Below are positions 35,201 to 50,200 of a stretch of 64,000 bases of DNA, piece by piece. Numbering within the stretch: position 1 is the stretch's first letter; every line of letters starts with the position of its first letter. The position numbers and the translations under genes are program-made. The notes beneath the pieces are model-generated. The model searched no databases. It saw only the letters and a program-made list of their open reading frames with translations, and was not told the DNA's origin. Origin of the DNA: Stichopus chloronotus (lineage: Eukaryota > Echinodermata > Holothuroidea > Aspidochirotida > Stichopodidae); assembly GCA_021234535.1 (NCBI GenBank), contig CM037843.1, forward strand, positions 26,009,911-26,073,910, given 5' to 3'.

Positions 35201-38200
35201 AACATAATCTGTAGGAGAAGAAGCATTTTGTAGAATTTCCTAAAATGGACCGTAGGGTTCACATGGGACCTTAGACTGAAACTTTTTTGTACACCCCAGA
35301 TGAAGCACCACCTAGGGATTATTGTGTTCAAGTTAAATATAAATCCATGGATGCATGTGTGAGAAACAACATTTCAAACAAGATTTCACATAATGGGCCA
35401 TTGGGCCCACATGGGACCTTGGACCAAAAATTCCTGAACACCCCGAAGGGACCAATAACTGAGCATCATCATGACAAACCATCAGCATTGTACAATATAA
35501 TCTGTAGGAGAAGCATTTTGTAGAATTTCATGAAATGGGCTGCAGGGCCCACATGGGACCTTGGACCAAAAATTCCTGAACACCCTTAATGGTCCACCAC
35601 CTATGGAACATTGTGTCCAAGTTTCAGACAAATACATGAAAGCATGACGGAGGAGAAGCATTTCGAACAATTGTGAACAGATAGATAGAGTGACGCCGCA
35701 CCATTACAATAGCTAACACCAGCTAGCTGGTATGAGCTAAAAATTTATTGAAGTGAAATTGAAGGCCCATTCAATCCCCTCTTTGATGATTGTTTCATGA
35801 TCGTGTATGTGCTTCACATGTAGCTGCCTCCTCCTCTTAAATATCTGTGGAGAACACTGAAACCTGTTTCAAACATCATCGCGTGCATATTCGTCTTTCG
35901 TGATTCCTTGGCGGATATTTCTAGATTTGTTGTACCTTTCAGCGGGACATCTTGATCAAAGAAACTGTCTTCATCGTCGTCACTTTCATCACTGCTTCTT
36001 TTCATCTCACCGGTGATGTCTAAATTGAGAGGAGGTACTGGAAATAATATAAAATATTGAATATTAAAGGAAGCCTTTATCCATCCACGTTCTGCAACTC
36101 CTTTTTGGAGAAGGAAGGTTACACATGGCTACAAGAACTTCAATTATCAGTGGAATCAACGGAATGAAACGATGTAATGCACACATGAACAACAACAGAA
36201 GCACAAGATACTAGATACAAGATACTATTGTCATCAACCAACCTCAGATAATCTGATGTTTCAAGCTGCTACTAGACACTCTTTCTCTGTTCATTTGTTT
36301 TAATCACTACAATATTTCAACTTTCTACTTCACAAATCTCCCCTACACGTCATGTAAAATCATAACTTCACTCTTTCCACATAGAATGAGCAAACATATA
36401 TTTACATCAATTACCTTTATTCTCTTCTCTAAGTTTGCTCTCTTGGGTGGTAGCCAGTGCTGTTGTTGATGCTGGGGTCTCCTCCAGTGATGTCTGTGTT
36501 ATTGAGGACTCGTCTAGGGTCGGTTCTTCTGCAGCGTCCTCTAAGAGGCTGGTTACAACTCTAACCGCCTACGTGAAAAAAGAAGACAGAAAAAAAAATT
36601 GCACTTAATGAAGCCATCCTTCAGGATACAATAATTTTAAATGGGAGAAGTACAGAGCAATAGACTATGGTCTGTTTGATGGAAGTTTAATGCTTATGAA
36701 ACAAGCGCTGGACATGAGGAATTTTTGTAGGTCACAATAAATAAACACAATCACTTTACCAAGAAAAAAATTGAAGGCCAGCACTCCCCCAGCAGCACTG
36801 AATTAAAGAGAGCAGACAAGTTAGTTGATCTGGCAAATAATGATGCATTGTTAATTTCCAGCATATTTCTTTCATTCTGTACAAAAACCTTGCCCCCGTG
36901 CCTGAATACGTGCCTACGAACTATTCAATTTGAGTAACATTCCACACAGAAAAAAGTTACGTTGCCACCGTAACCAGTCACATCAACAAAGTTAAGTAAA
37001 ACAAAGAAATTTTGAGACTCCAGTACTACCAAATTGTCAGGAGAGGTGACATTCACTGCAAGTCTCTGGCAGAAATGGTAGCTGGTATTTCATGTCTGTA
37101 CAAGATTTGGCAGTGATGTGCATGTGCAGTACTAACTTCACTAGTAAATATAGTATGGTGTGTGGATATCAACATCAAGATAGTGCTACGCAAGAATTCT
37201 TTCCTGCAAGACGTTACTTGCTATATAGATTTGTTTAAGACTACACATGACATCAAAAAATTATTTTCTAAATTGACAGAATGTTCTGAATAAAACCAAA
37301 AGTAAAACTGAAAGTTCAGAAAAGGAAAAATTCATACGATGCCAAATAAATGTTTTTCTTTTTTTTTTCAAATTGGCAACCAGTGGATGGCCTTGTGGAA
37401 TCCATTATTGCAGCAAAACAGAAAAATATTCTCCTTCTTTGAAAACATTTAAGCAGCTCAAAACCACTTGCATCACTTCTCTCAAAGGATGTATGTAAAA
37501 TACAGTACAATCGATTCATGATCCTCTTTTCATCTAACCTTTTTTGCCATGGTAGAGTCCTTAGATACCATAAGTGGTGCAACCTTTTCAGCGATCTCTT
37601 CGGGTTCAAAGTATTCTTTTTTAATCAAAAACACCATGTGCTTCAAAGTTCTGTCCCAGTAAGGTAAAGCATTTGTGGTGATGGCAGACCTGTCAGGGTC
37701 GTAATACAATAAAGACCATTTTTGGTTTAAACCACATCAAAGCAATATCGAGTGACAAGTGACTGGCGAAACAACGCTAAATATCAGTAAGTCACTGGTT
37801 TCAATTTGAACAAATGAAGTCAAGCAAAGTTGGAAGTGTCCTTGCTCTGTAAGGCAAAAAGGTCTGCTTTCAATGTGTGCCATACAGCCTGAGCATTTGT
37901 TCCTTCAATACAAAACTACATATTTGGGAAAAAACAGAAGAAAATGCAACCATCTGACATTATGAAACAATCTGATGCAATTGGAGAAAACCCGCATTTC
38001 AACATTTCTCTGTTGTGTGAGTTATACTATTCTCCAATTTTTCAGTCACTTCCGTTGGACACGGACTATGCATGGTTTCATGAGAAAGCCTTTTGCCGAA
38101 CAGAGTTAGGATGCCACCCAAATTCCTTAGCATCAATCATTGCTCCCTTATATCATTCTGGTTTGTATATTTCTATGGCTAGAATTGCTTGTAGTTGACA

Positions 38201-41200
38201 CAACTGGTAATCAATCAAATATATGATACTGCAGAAAGGTTACAATTGTCATTGCTTACTTTTTAAAAGATAATCAGTAACTAAGGCTGCAAATCATGAA
38301 TTGCTCATTTTTCACATTATTTAGTGTAGTGTTTGAGGTATTCTGCTGAGAAAACATTACAAATAAAGGCCCATAAGTGTTTAACTTACTGCCATAACTC
38401 TATGTTCTTCCACTATTTTGAAATTTCAAGTTCCTGGTTTTGAGCCCAAAACAAAATACCACCTACCTCAGAGTTACCTCGAGGATTGGACGATCTGAGC
38501 TTAAGACCTGATCTGATATCAGATATCCCCGTGGTGATGCTTGAACCAGGAGAGGCAGCTCTTGTATCAATACACTGCTGAGGCTGAGAGGGTCATAGGT
38601 ATCTAGTGGTAACTTAGAGTTGGCATCTCTGGAAAAGAAAAGTAGAGAAGTATCGTTTTTCTGGTTGTCAACAATTGATGGTACTTTCAACAGTAATGCA
38701 GCATACTTTTTTCAATATTACAAATATAATTCAGTCTTCCCTTCCTACAGAGTGTTGCTTCATCAGCTTTGAGATAATGCACTGCAGATGTTTTTTAGTT
38801 GAACAACAACCTTACTTTGGGGGGGGGGGGACATCAAGGACCCTAAATCATGTTAATCATGGAGATATACAGGCAAGATTTGCCTACTCTTCTCATTCCT
38901 CTGTGTATAAACATGTAAGACCATAGACAGTAGAGTGTCTGTACAACCCAGATACACTCATCTGTAATTATCACAGAAAGATAATCTCCGAAAGAAATCA
39001 TGAGGTCAGGTTCAGAATAGACACTTCACATTCAACAAAGTGAGACATTGTGGCAAGTTTACTGAGAGACAACAGCAGAGTACTTCCAAGATGACTGGAA
39101 GAGGATTTTTGCAGTGCTTTTCTCAAAATGAAAAGAACATTCTGCAGGTCTAACTCCACACCACCGTAGCACAAAAACATATTAAAATAAACAGAAATGT
39201 TACTTGAGAGTGTCAATGCCTCAGGATGCTTGCAGTAGCTAGCATGGCTATACAGTTAATACTGTGACTTCTCACCAACACAAGTCACAATACTGAAAAA
39301 CTTCAGACACCACTAACCATCACCATTTCAGGTATATGTGGAAAGGGCAAAAGCCCTTGGGTAGTTTGTTTGCACAGTTAGATACACCACACGTGCTCCC
39401 TGATGAAGTACACTGTAACAACCTAAACTTGTATAATTTGAAGGAACGCGAGGAATATAATGAGTAAAATAACAAGAACACTTACTCGACGATGCAAGAC
39501 TTCTGTTCCTGAGAAAAACCATCATCATCATCATAAACAGCCAGGTGCTGGTCACTTTTTTCAATCATATTTTCTAATTCCTGCAGAAGGTGCAAGTATC
39601 CATTTGTGGTCAACTCTGGTCCAAGCTGGACATCTGGTCTACTGGAAGAGAAAGTTTTTGAATGTTTTTTTCATTCTCTTTGTCTATCAGTATTATTGTC
39701 AGACCGTGACATGACCTACATCTCACTGCTAGTGGACAGACATTCAAATTCCACTTTCTTTCTCCTGCAAAAACTGTTTCTATTACCACTGTAACCCCCT
39801 GTCTCCCTTCCTAGAAAAAATAACAACTAAAAGTATGTTGATAAAGGTATGCATTCCAATGTAAATATAAAACATACATTTCTTCCTTGGTACCATAGTA
39901 CATGGTGCACAGGATCATGAGGCTCTGAGGAAGATTGGCTAAAATGTGCTTCAATTTTTTAAGTAATCCAGGTACATTATGAGGAACTTACTCATGAGTT
40001 GGAGAAGAATTAGCTTCATCATCACTGAGAGGAAGGCTAAGGTCACTCTCAATGTCCTCATCTGAATCCTCCTTGTGTTGGGAGGGAGCTTCAGGTTCAG
40101 CAACTGGAAGAGAGGTGTGCTCAAGGATTAAAAACATTTTTTTGTATTTGTAAACATTAACACTCCCATTCGACAAACACATCCAGGAAAAAGAAAGTAT
40201 ATGTCACCTACGGTGTGCAAACAATGTTGTTACATTTCTCAAACTAAAATGACATTTCTTTGAAGTCTTGATGATTCCACCACTCCTCAAATCTACACCA
40301 TATGACACTCTCCTGGAGAATGACGAAATGGTAACTACTAAATTTGATGGTAGTGTTTGTTGTAATATTCAGTATTCTAAGGCTTGACAATTACCTGTTT
40401 CTCCTTGAAGTTTCTGGACCAAGTTCTTAGACATATAAGGGCCAACAGTACTAAAGGAATGAAGTAAGAACTCATGGTAAGAGATATTACACTTTATGAT
40501 AATACTTTACCTGCTGTAGCTGGAGGGGTCTCAACTGATCTTACGTCTAGCTGGGGGGTGGAACTAGCACCCTCTGCTGCCCTATGTTTCCCTGTGGAAC
40601 TCTCCCGATCAGGATGTGAACCAGAAGTTTGTGCTTGGTTCTGTTTCTCGAATGGTGACAGTCTCTGGACACTCATTTCTTCTTCCTCATCCTCTGTAGC
40701 ATCATCACCGTCTTCCTTTACATGACCTTGTTGCAAGTCTTCCTCTGAAGCTGATGAAAATGGTTCTGTTCGAGACGAGATGTCACCTCCTCGTTCTAAA
40801 CTGTTTCTGCTATGTTGGTGAGATGGACTTCCAAATATTTGTCTGTGAGCAACTGTATCTCTGCTGACAGGAATTTCATACAATGTACTTTCTTGCTCGG
40901 CAACTGATGGTTGATTTCTATCTGGCAGACCCACTTGGCTGAAATCAGTAATACCTCTTTGAGGAGACATGCTGCCACACCTATCTATTTCTAATTTTCT
41001 ACCATGGGTACCCGTCTCCACAGCAGTCCCTCTTTGATTACTAAGAGGCATTCCTACCTCGGAAGCTCTTTGTCCATAATAGCCGTGATGCATACCTCCC
41101 TGTAAGACAGTCCTTGCTCCATATGAATGAGGAACTCCCTCACCACCTAATGGAGGATCAGTGACTTTGAACAAATCAGAATCCTTGTGTGATGGTAAGA

Positions 41201-44200
41201 TAGGTTCACGTGAATGATGATCACTATTGTCATGTTTGGGTTCAAACATCTGCCTATCTTCTTCATCTTGTCGTGTTGGGATGTTAAGAGGAGAAACAGT
41301 TGATGGATATAACTGATCATGAAGTGTAATCTGGGGTCTCGTGGTAAAATCTTCATGAGTATGATACTTTTGTATCTGCTGTTGCTTTGGTGAGGTCAGT
41401 TCAACACTCCCACATGCATCAGGTCTTCCATCTTGTTGTAATTCCGTATGCTGTTAAGAAATCAATGAGAATAAAACGATGGGCAAACCAGATACACATA
41501 TCTGCAACTTCTAACTAAACCACTGGAATGACAAGGGATACAAAACAGAGGTCTATTTCTAAACCCCAGTGAAATTGTAAGAATCCAAATTAACAAGATG
41601 AGATTCAGGCTTGGAAGAATTAAACCCCTATTAAGTGGTCACTACGAAAGACAAAATACAATTGACTTGACTATGTCCCAACTAAAGAGAACGTGAGAAG
41701 CTTCTTCCCATTTCCAGAGCAATAGCACTCATCTCCTTTGATTATCTGACAGTGTCTAAGACCTCTCTTAACACCTGAATAAAAGAAACAGTTGACATGC
41801 AAGAAAAAACTACTTCTGGCATGTAAAAGAAAGAAGAAATACCACCACGTTGATGTCTAAGGTTCAGAAGTGTGTTCAATGGGTGAAATCCATACGATCA
41901 TATGATTCCGTTCTTCTAAACGTCTTTCACTAATGTGTTTATATCATACTAGAACAGATTACTGGTGAAATATAATTATTTTAGTTGCTATAAATAAAAA
42001 TTTTGTAGCTACTTAAAATTATTATGACACATTTGTTTGAGAAATCCAAGTATACTAACCCCTATTGATTGCTGATGCTGTCTGAGTTTTTCAACATAAG
42101 TTTCCCTCCAATTTGGGTACCTCTGATCTACTTGTCTTCGGTATTGTTCCTGCGGAAAAATGGAAACATATCGTTGTATTATGACTTTCCTTTTTTTTTC
42201 TTTTCTTAGTCTTAACATCCTCCCAGGAATCGCAACATCATCACAAAGTACTCATTAATTATAGATATTGTAACAGATGAGGCAGCTAACTATCAGATGG
42301 TCACCAAACAGAACGTTGTACAAGTTCTGCACTTTCGACTGACAAAGAATACACTTTCAACACTTTCCTTTTCAAGCTAATCTTGAACAGTGTACAGCCT
42401 TGCTAAAGTCACATTTCAAGAGGTAAACTTAATTCATTGAGCTTTATTTCACTCATTTCCATGACAACTGGTGAAGTCCAAACCATTCAGATTATGAATA
42501 AAAAAAAATATTAATGGGTCCAGTCATATTGCACAGTAACTGCCAGTAAAGATAATGCTGATTTCAAGCAAGCCACAGAGTGAGCTTCTTTTTTCCGTCT
42601 GGTTTCACACCTCCTTGATATTGTATAAATGGCACTTCAGTGTGATGTGAACCAAAACCCTCATTATACAAGCATTGCATCATACGAAGCCACTGTGATG
42701 AACTCAACTAAATGTTGGAAACTAGAAAGACGGATGGCCCAATGTGCACTGCAACTTAACAGGTTACAGAGAATACATGAGAGAGCCATCTGCAGTTTGT
42801 ATGTTAGTACGAAGCGGGTTGTTCCAATGTGTTGCTTTGGGAAAATATAATAAATGCTCAAACAAATTACTTTAATTAGATGCAAATCAAGGACATTTCA
42901 TTTTGAACAATCCCGTATTTCATCACTGGCACATGTACTACGTCAAAACAACCCATGTAAGGTTGATACAGAGAATAACGGATCATAGCAAAGTCACTGT
43001 GTACTAGACACACAAAACTGTGTTCAAGAGAGAGGGTGGTATTTGGTTTAAAAGGGAACTTTTAATACCATGCCCTCAGGAAATGCTTTTCATTGCAGAA
43101 AAATTCAACAACCAATGGCATCGAAATTAAAATAAAGTAGTCCTTACATTATTCAAAATATTCTCATAAAATCCATGAAACAACATATCAAAAAATTTCC
43201 ATGTACTAAGGTTCTCTGTGTATAGATACAAATCATTTGAAACTGTCAAAACTGCTGAAAAGGCTACCCAAGTCTATGATACAGGAGTCACACAGAAACA
43301 AGATCAAACAAAACCATTGTGTGACTTTTACATGATTACATCATCAAGCTGTCATTGTGAATTATTCATGAGGATTCTCAATATGGAGTTTATCATAAAA
43401 TACATAACAATTTCAAAATTTTTTTTTTTGGACTTTTTGGGACCAGGTGGGTGTTGCTTTGCAGGAGAAAGCCTTGTTGATCAATATTAAATATTCTTCA
43501 TTTGTGACAAGAGTTTGCAGATGACTTGAACTATTCTTTTAATTAGAGGCACTGGAAGATTGACTCTGTTTCAAACATGTTTCAGAGATATAATCAAATC
43601 ATCACACCAACAAATAAACGCAAACATTCTTAACATACAGTAACACAGAAATGCCCTGTTGCAGTAATGATACAAACCAATTCAATGACATTGCAGTACG
43701 TTGTAGATGTGTACAATATGGATCAACTCTTTGAAATGCTATGATTGATGAAATGAAGACAAACAATAGCCCTAGTACAGTACCTGAACTAAACGCAGTC
43801 TGTCCGTTCGTACAGCAAGTGCCGCAACATGAGCTTCGACTCTGTCAAAGTCTTGAAGGAGTTTCTGGTTGCGGGCTCGACTCATCTTTTCCCGTTCACA
43901 TAGCTGCTTCCAGTAGGCCTGCAGCTTGCTGGCCCTTGTGAATGAACAAGAGGAGTGACATACAAAACTTGTGTGTTGAACAGTTGTACCCAGATAACAG
44001 ACTGACGGAATAAATATTCAACAAATGTGTTTATTTTTCAGAGCACCTGCAATCTGATGACTCAAGGTCGGTGGAGGTAGATCAATGCTCAGACCTAATG
44101 CAGGACATGCTACATATGCAAGCAACGCCATTTTAATTTTGAGATTCAATGTGGATTGAAGACATATTTTCACACAAGAGCAGATGGGTTTGGCATTCTG

Positions 44201-47200
44201 CATTTTGGAGGGTTACAATCATGAGAAGATGCTCTCAACATGAGAACTTTTTTTGGTTGCTGACAGAGATAAGTCCAATGAATGATGAGATGTAGTCTTC
44301 ACAGAATTAAGCAAATTGCTTTTCATATTAAATCATCTTCTCCTTTTAGGAGAATAATTGTTACAGCTATTTAAAGACAACAAATCATGCAGTTCACCTT
44401 ATCATTATTTACCATCTGTTGCCAGATTCATTTTCAGCAACATACTACAACAATTAAAGCAGCTACACAATTAACGCAGCTAACTTCAGCTTGAACAAAC
44501 CCTGGAAATATTAGACAGAAACACTTTGAAATGTACATTTGAAGAGGGCATGCACTGAAATGAGGGACATGATCACATGACAGTTTATTTCATTCATATT
44601 CTGCTGGTTAGTATACACTAACAGGAGACAAAGCAATCTGCAATAAAGTTAAGATCTACGAAAAATGACAACAAACCCATCAAATGTTTAAAACTTATTT
44701 TTCCAGGAAAGTAACACCCACTTGGTCCACAAAGATGTCAAAATAGTAATGCATTTTACCACAGATAATGTTCAAGACAGTCTCATTTATAATTCATAAT
44801 CATAGCATGATGATGTAAAAGTTGCACAATAATTTTGTTGTCCCTTATTTTGTGCAACTTTTTAGGTCATAGGCTCAATTTGGCCTATTCACAAATTTTG
44901 GCGGTTTCAAATGATCTGTATCTGTACTTGAAGACTCGGAGCAGACTGAGAGTTGTTGACATGTAGTTTCATTTTATTATGGACTTCACAAGAATATTTT
45001 GAATATTGCCTGGCCTCTTCTTTTAACTTGACATAAGCAAGCATTTGCAATTCAATTGTTTCCAACTATAGTTGCTAAAAAGTTTCTGCAACAAAATTAA
45101 CTCACCTATTTCCATCAGACTTTGTAAATTTGTTAAATTTCTGGTCAAGCTCCATCCTTTTCTCTTCCCTGGTGTCACAAATATTCAAGAGAAATTGTCT
45201 TTAAAAGTCAGTTATGATGCATCAAATGATACAGTGTGTCAATATATTGTACTCCTTAAAACTTTTTCCTTTCAGAACTTCCAGGCATGAGCCAGTAATC
45301 TCAAACAAAGATTTCATATTTTGGTCACCTTGTAGTCCACTTGCTCTCATCATTTTTACTTTTCTCCATGTAATTGTATTGTTTTCCTTTTACGGTGACT
45401 GCCCTATGTTCCGACACCCATGTGTTCCAACACCCCTATGTTCCCAAACACTCATATTTCAACAGCAGCAGTGTAGTAAGACCCTCTGAGTCCCATGGAC
45501 AAGAGGCAGTGTTTGGCCCCAAAGTCAATGGTATCACAGTCTCAATTGTATGAGCTCTCTCCAGCCATTAGTGCACACATATATACAAATTAGCAAATCA
45601 CATATGGTACAATAGGCACTGATATTTCGTGCTGTTTAGTGACACAGTTAACACTTAAGTCTTATTAACCATGTGTTGAAACTTATAAGTAAGTCCTGCA
45701 TAATATGATCAATGCATCATGAATACGCCAAGCATCATAGCTGGGCACCCAAATGGTGTCTGATGTAGGCTGATGGATGTGTCGGAACATAGGGGTGTCG
45801 GAACATAGGACTGTAGGTACCCCTACTACTGGTCACAAAATGTTCACAAGCTTATGCAAACATGCTTTAAATGCATAACGCTAGTAATTGCTTTGAAAGA
45901 ATCTGACACATTGAAAGGTCTGAGGGAATTATGTAAGCAATATTGTGAAAGATTTAATATGTGACCAAAGCATCATCACCACACCCTGTTGACATGAAAT
46001 GACAACTTTACTGAGTTCATTGTGAAACATCGGCATACAGACTGGATTGTCTCCAGATTTAATGTTTTTAGACGTTCGCTTATAAATGCTTTAAATGGAT
46101 CTACTATGAAATCTGGTCATCACATGTATGCTGGTGCTGGCTAAACTTAACCAAGACCAACATTACTTGTGTGGTAACAATACTGTCTGTGCACAACTTC
46201 ATGAGAGTAATGAATGCCAACAGCTGCTTTTTTTTTTAAATCAAAGTACAACTTTTAACAGAATATGTCTTGTCCGGGTGTCCCCCCTGCCGTAATCATC
46301 TCTTTAAGTCTTAAGTGATGCCTTTGCAACATGCAAAGTAGCACTCATCAATACAGTGATGACGCATGTCAAAACAGTTTGCAAAGCTACAAATAAGGAC
46401 TTTTGCGTTGCAAAATCCAACACCTGCACACCCAAATTTTCTGAAAAGTAAGGGCGAGAAACTAGTTTTTTTTTTTGTCCTTGGCCTAATGACTGTCGCA
46501 GTTCAATACTTAAACATTTTGGATGAATCAAATTAAGTTTGGTTTACATAATTTTAGTCACCACCATGCCAGTTTAAAGAGGAATATTTGAGAGGTTTTG
46601 TTGGTTTATTTTTAATAGCATTGGAGTGGTTTCAATTATGCAATTAAGTTTGTCATAATAGTATCATTATCAAGCATTTGAAATAGCTTAATTTGGGGTT
46701 AAGATCTATATCCTAAGTATAAGACTAAAGTTATGCTGCTGGCTTGCATTCCCGTGCACATGTAGACAAATTTTTTGGGGTACTGCAAAGGTAAAATTAC
46801 TGTCAATGCAGATCACAACAAATAAACTGAACTATCTAGAGCCAAAGAAAGGTTAAAAGATGCAGTCATTTCAACTGAATGTTCCTACAAAGTGCAAACA
46901 TATCACAAATTGTCTTTATCTGTTAGATGTAGAGTATCAAATTACACTGAACATTTCACAAACATTCCGAAACATTTTTCACATATCACTATGTGACAAT
47001 TCACTAGACCTGTAGAAAGTTACAGCAGCATTAGGCCCAAGGTAGGCTAAGACGGACATGCCATACAGTAGGTCTATAAAACACAATCACATTTCCAGGC
47101 CAGTACTTGAGAAGCATTTTGCCTAACAGTTAGTAGCAAGGGTTGCCATTTGTCCAACTCTCTGCCAGGCAGTCTGGTTTTCTAGCACTCTCCCCTCTGT

Positions 47201-50200
47201 TCAGGTTCAGTCAGCATTGGATGTTGAGCTGTACATGCAACAATTACATCATTCGCACCTGCCGAGCAAGTAGGGCAAGTGCCGTTTAAGGCCATGTGAG
47301 AAGTTTGTGATGTCAAAAATTCTTGTATGTGCCAACCCATGGTTACACTATCAATGATGGCTGTAACGTTGTCCCTCCTTTTCTGTCATTAAGAAATGGC
47401 CATCCTACTATACCAGGAGAACTAAAGTCCCATAGATTCAGACCTTCCAAGGACTTGCATTTGCAGTTTGACCCTCATTTGAGCATGCAAACATGGTAAC
47501 TCACCCACTGAAAAACATGGCACAATTTCTGTACAGTGTTATATAAGCAAAGCATTGTACTGTAACTCTCCAACTAAACACACAAATTTATTACATCGTA
47601 TGCAGCCAAAGACAAAAACTATTCTCATGCCAATGGTGCCTCTGAAAGCTTCAGGGCATGGAAATTTAGGCCTCACCTGTCTGTTGGATGAATTGCTCTA
47701 AAAGTGCTACCAACTTACATGTGTAGACATTTTGTCTAGTGTTAAAAACATTTTGAAAAGGGGAACAGTTCATCCCTCTGCTTAGACGACCTTGAACCTT
47801 CCCCAGGGAGATGGTCCATCAACAAGACAAGAGGTGGACCTGCATCTTGCTTGATCTGCTGTACTTGGTAAAGCAGCTACCTACTGTAGATTTGCGTCCA
47901 CCACCTGCATGATGCTCCAAACACTGTGCCATTCAAAATTTTCATTTTCAAAAGTTTTCATTATTTCTTTGGAAATACCTACATACATAGCCTACCAAAC
48001 AAAGCTGATTTAAAAAACATGTTTTAAAATAACATTCCTGTGTAGGTATACTGGGAGTACCAAGAGTTGATCACTTAACGAATGTCAAGACCATAAAATT
48101 TTCAAACACAAAAATCAATACAACTTTGCAGTAATAATTGTCTGTGTCTCTCTTTTTGTGCTATATTTTGGTGATGTCTAGATTGAGACTTGAGTATTCC
48201 ATATAAAATGAATTTAAAATGAAGGTTGCAGCACATGTAATGTAGTGTCTACTGTAGCAAGGATGTATAAAACTTTGCGCATTAACATAACATCACAAGT
48301 TTAAGGGCAAAGGAGGGCAAAAGCCTGATAAGATGCCCTGTAATCCAGATGGCCCCAAAAACCCTCACCAAACTAATATCCAAGAAAACCCAGCATAATC
48401 AGATTCTGCCACATTCCCAATAAACCTTATTAATGTTACCTTTGAAGCTATTTACTGAAGTGGCATTTACAACCCAAGCAGGCAGACTGTTTCACTCATT
48501 GACAACTCTATGAGAGAAGCTAAACTTTCTCACATCAAGCCTAGAGAAGCATTTCACCAGCTTCTTACAATGACCATGAACATGGGAATGAGGACCAACC
48601 TCTAAGTAATCACAATTAGACAGAAAATTCCTACCAGATAGGAATTTGGAAACCTGCAACTTATCCCCCCTGATCCTTCTTAACTCAAGAGTAGTAAGTC
48701 CCAGGCATTTAAGCCTATATCATGATAAGGGCGATGACATACAGTACAGAGGGAATAAACCAAGTGGCCCTCCTTTGAACCTGCTCTAAAAGAAACTTGT
48801 CCTTTTCATAACAGGGACTCCATGCCTACACAGCATAGTCAATATGCGGCCTTACCAACTGCTTATTCAGATTCAAGACTATTTACTAACATTACTAAAA
48901 TTCCTCTTGATCAATCCAAGCACCCTGTTTGCCCTGGCAGCAGCACCTGTGCACTGTTTAGAAGGCTTCAGATCACTAATAATGACAACACCTAGGTCTT
49001 TTTCTGAAGTCACATTACTGAAAACACCACCAGCCATGGTACCAAACATAATTCGAATTATTAGTACCAAAGTGAAGAACTTTGCATTTGCCAGCATTAA
49101 AAGACATTTGCCAAGTTTTGGACCATGTTAATGATTTATCCAAGGCCCCTAGCAACAATGTTCGCATCCTTGTCATCATTTACTATCCGATACAGCTTGG
49201 TGTCATCAGCAAACTTACTAATGCTAGAAGTGAGAGAGCTATCTATATCATTAATGAAAATCAAAAATTTATCCAGCTGCTAAGGTCATCGAATTTTAGG
49301 GTTTAATTTTTAGGGGTGCGCGAAGTTTGGCAGTGCGCGAAGTTTGGTGTATGTACTATATTATAAGGTAGCCAACTACCGCGCGGGCCCGTCGAACACG
49401 CCTCTAGCCTATCATTTACAAATCACAACTTTTACAAGCTTAGGTTCGGCAGATTGAAATATTGAAGCACGCCACCATTTTTTGTCATCTATACACTAAG
49501 TCAATGGTAGGCGCGCTCGACGGGCACCTTGGGGAAAGTTAAATTTGTTTGGATTGTCGTAAAGAAGATGGGATAATTTCACCTTCGGTGACATACGTTT
49601 TCGTTGCAATGAATACATATTCATTTGAGACAATACTGATTCATAAGAACACGTTCCGACTTTTATAGGAGGAACTGTCACAAACTTGGAATAATAAATT
49701 TCCTTAATAGCGCATTCCACGGTCACCCCTTTATACAGTATGAAGTAAATTTTAGTCAGTCATTAGGTACCACCAAACACAGGTGGTCCTAGCGTTAAAG
49801 GGAAATAGGGCGTTTAGAATACACCAACAAGACATGCAAAGAAAATGGCTTTCATCATTGTTAAACCATTCAGTCTCACCAATAAACATCTGCAAAAGTT
49901 TCATCTCCTCAAAACATTATGTATGTGATGAGTAACGGAAGATGCATCATTTGAATTTTGAAAAGTTTGGGTGAACAAATTATTGTTGAGCAACAAATAA
50001 CTGAATTTCTATCTGTGAGAAACATTTTTCTTAAAAAGAAAACCATTGTCCTCTCTTATTTTGAATAATCTATCATTCTCTGTCCACAGACATTGGTTTT
50101 GAAAATTTGGTTGTTTTCTGTCAAACAAACGCCTTATTTCCCTTTAAGTATACACTATAGGTGTAGGTAATAGTGTATTGCATACTTAACGCTAGGACCA

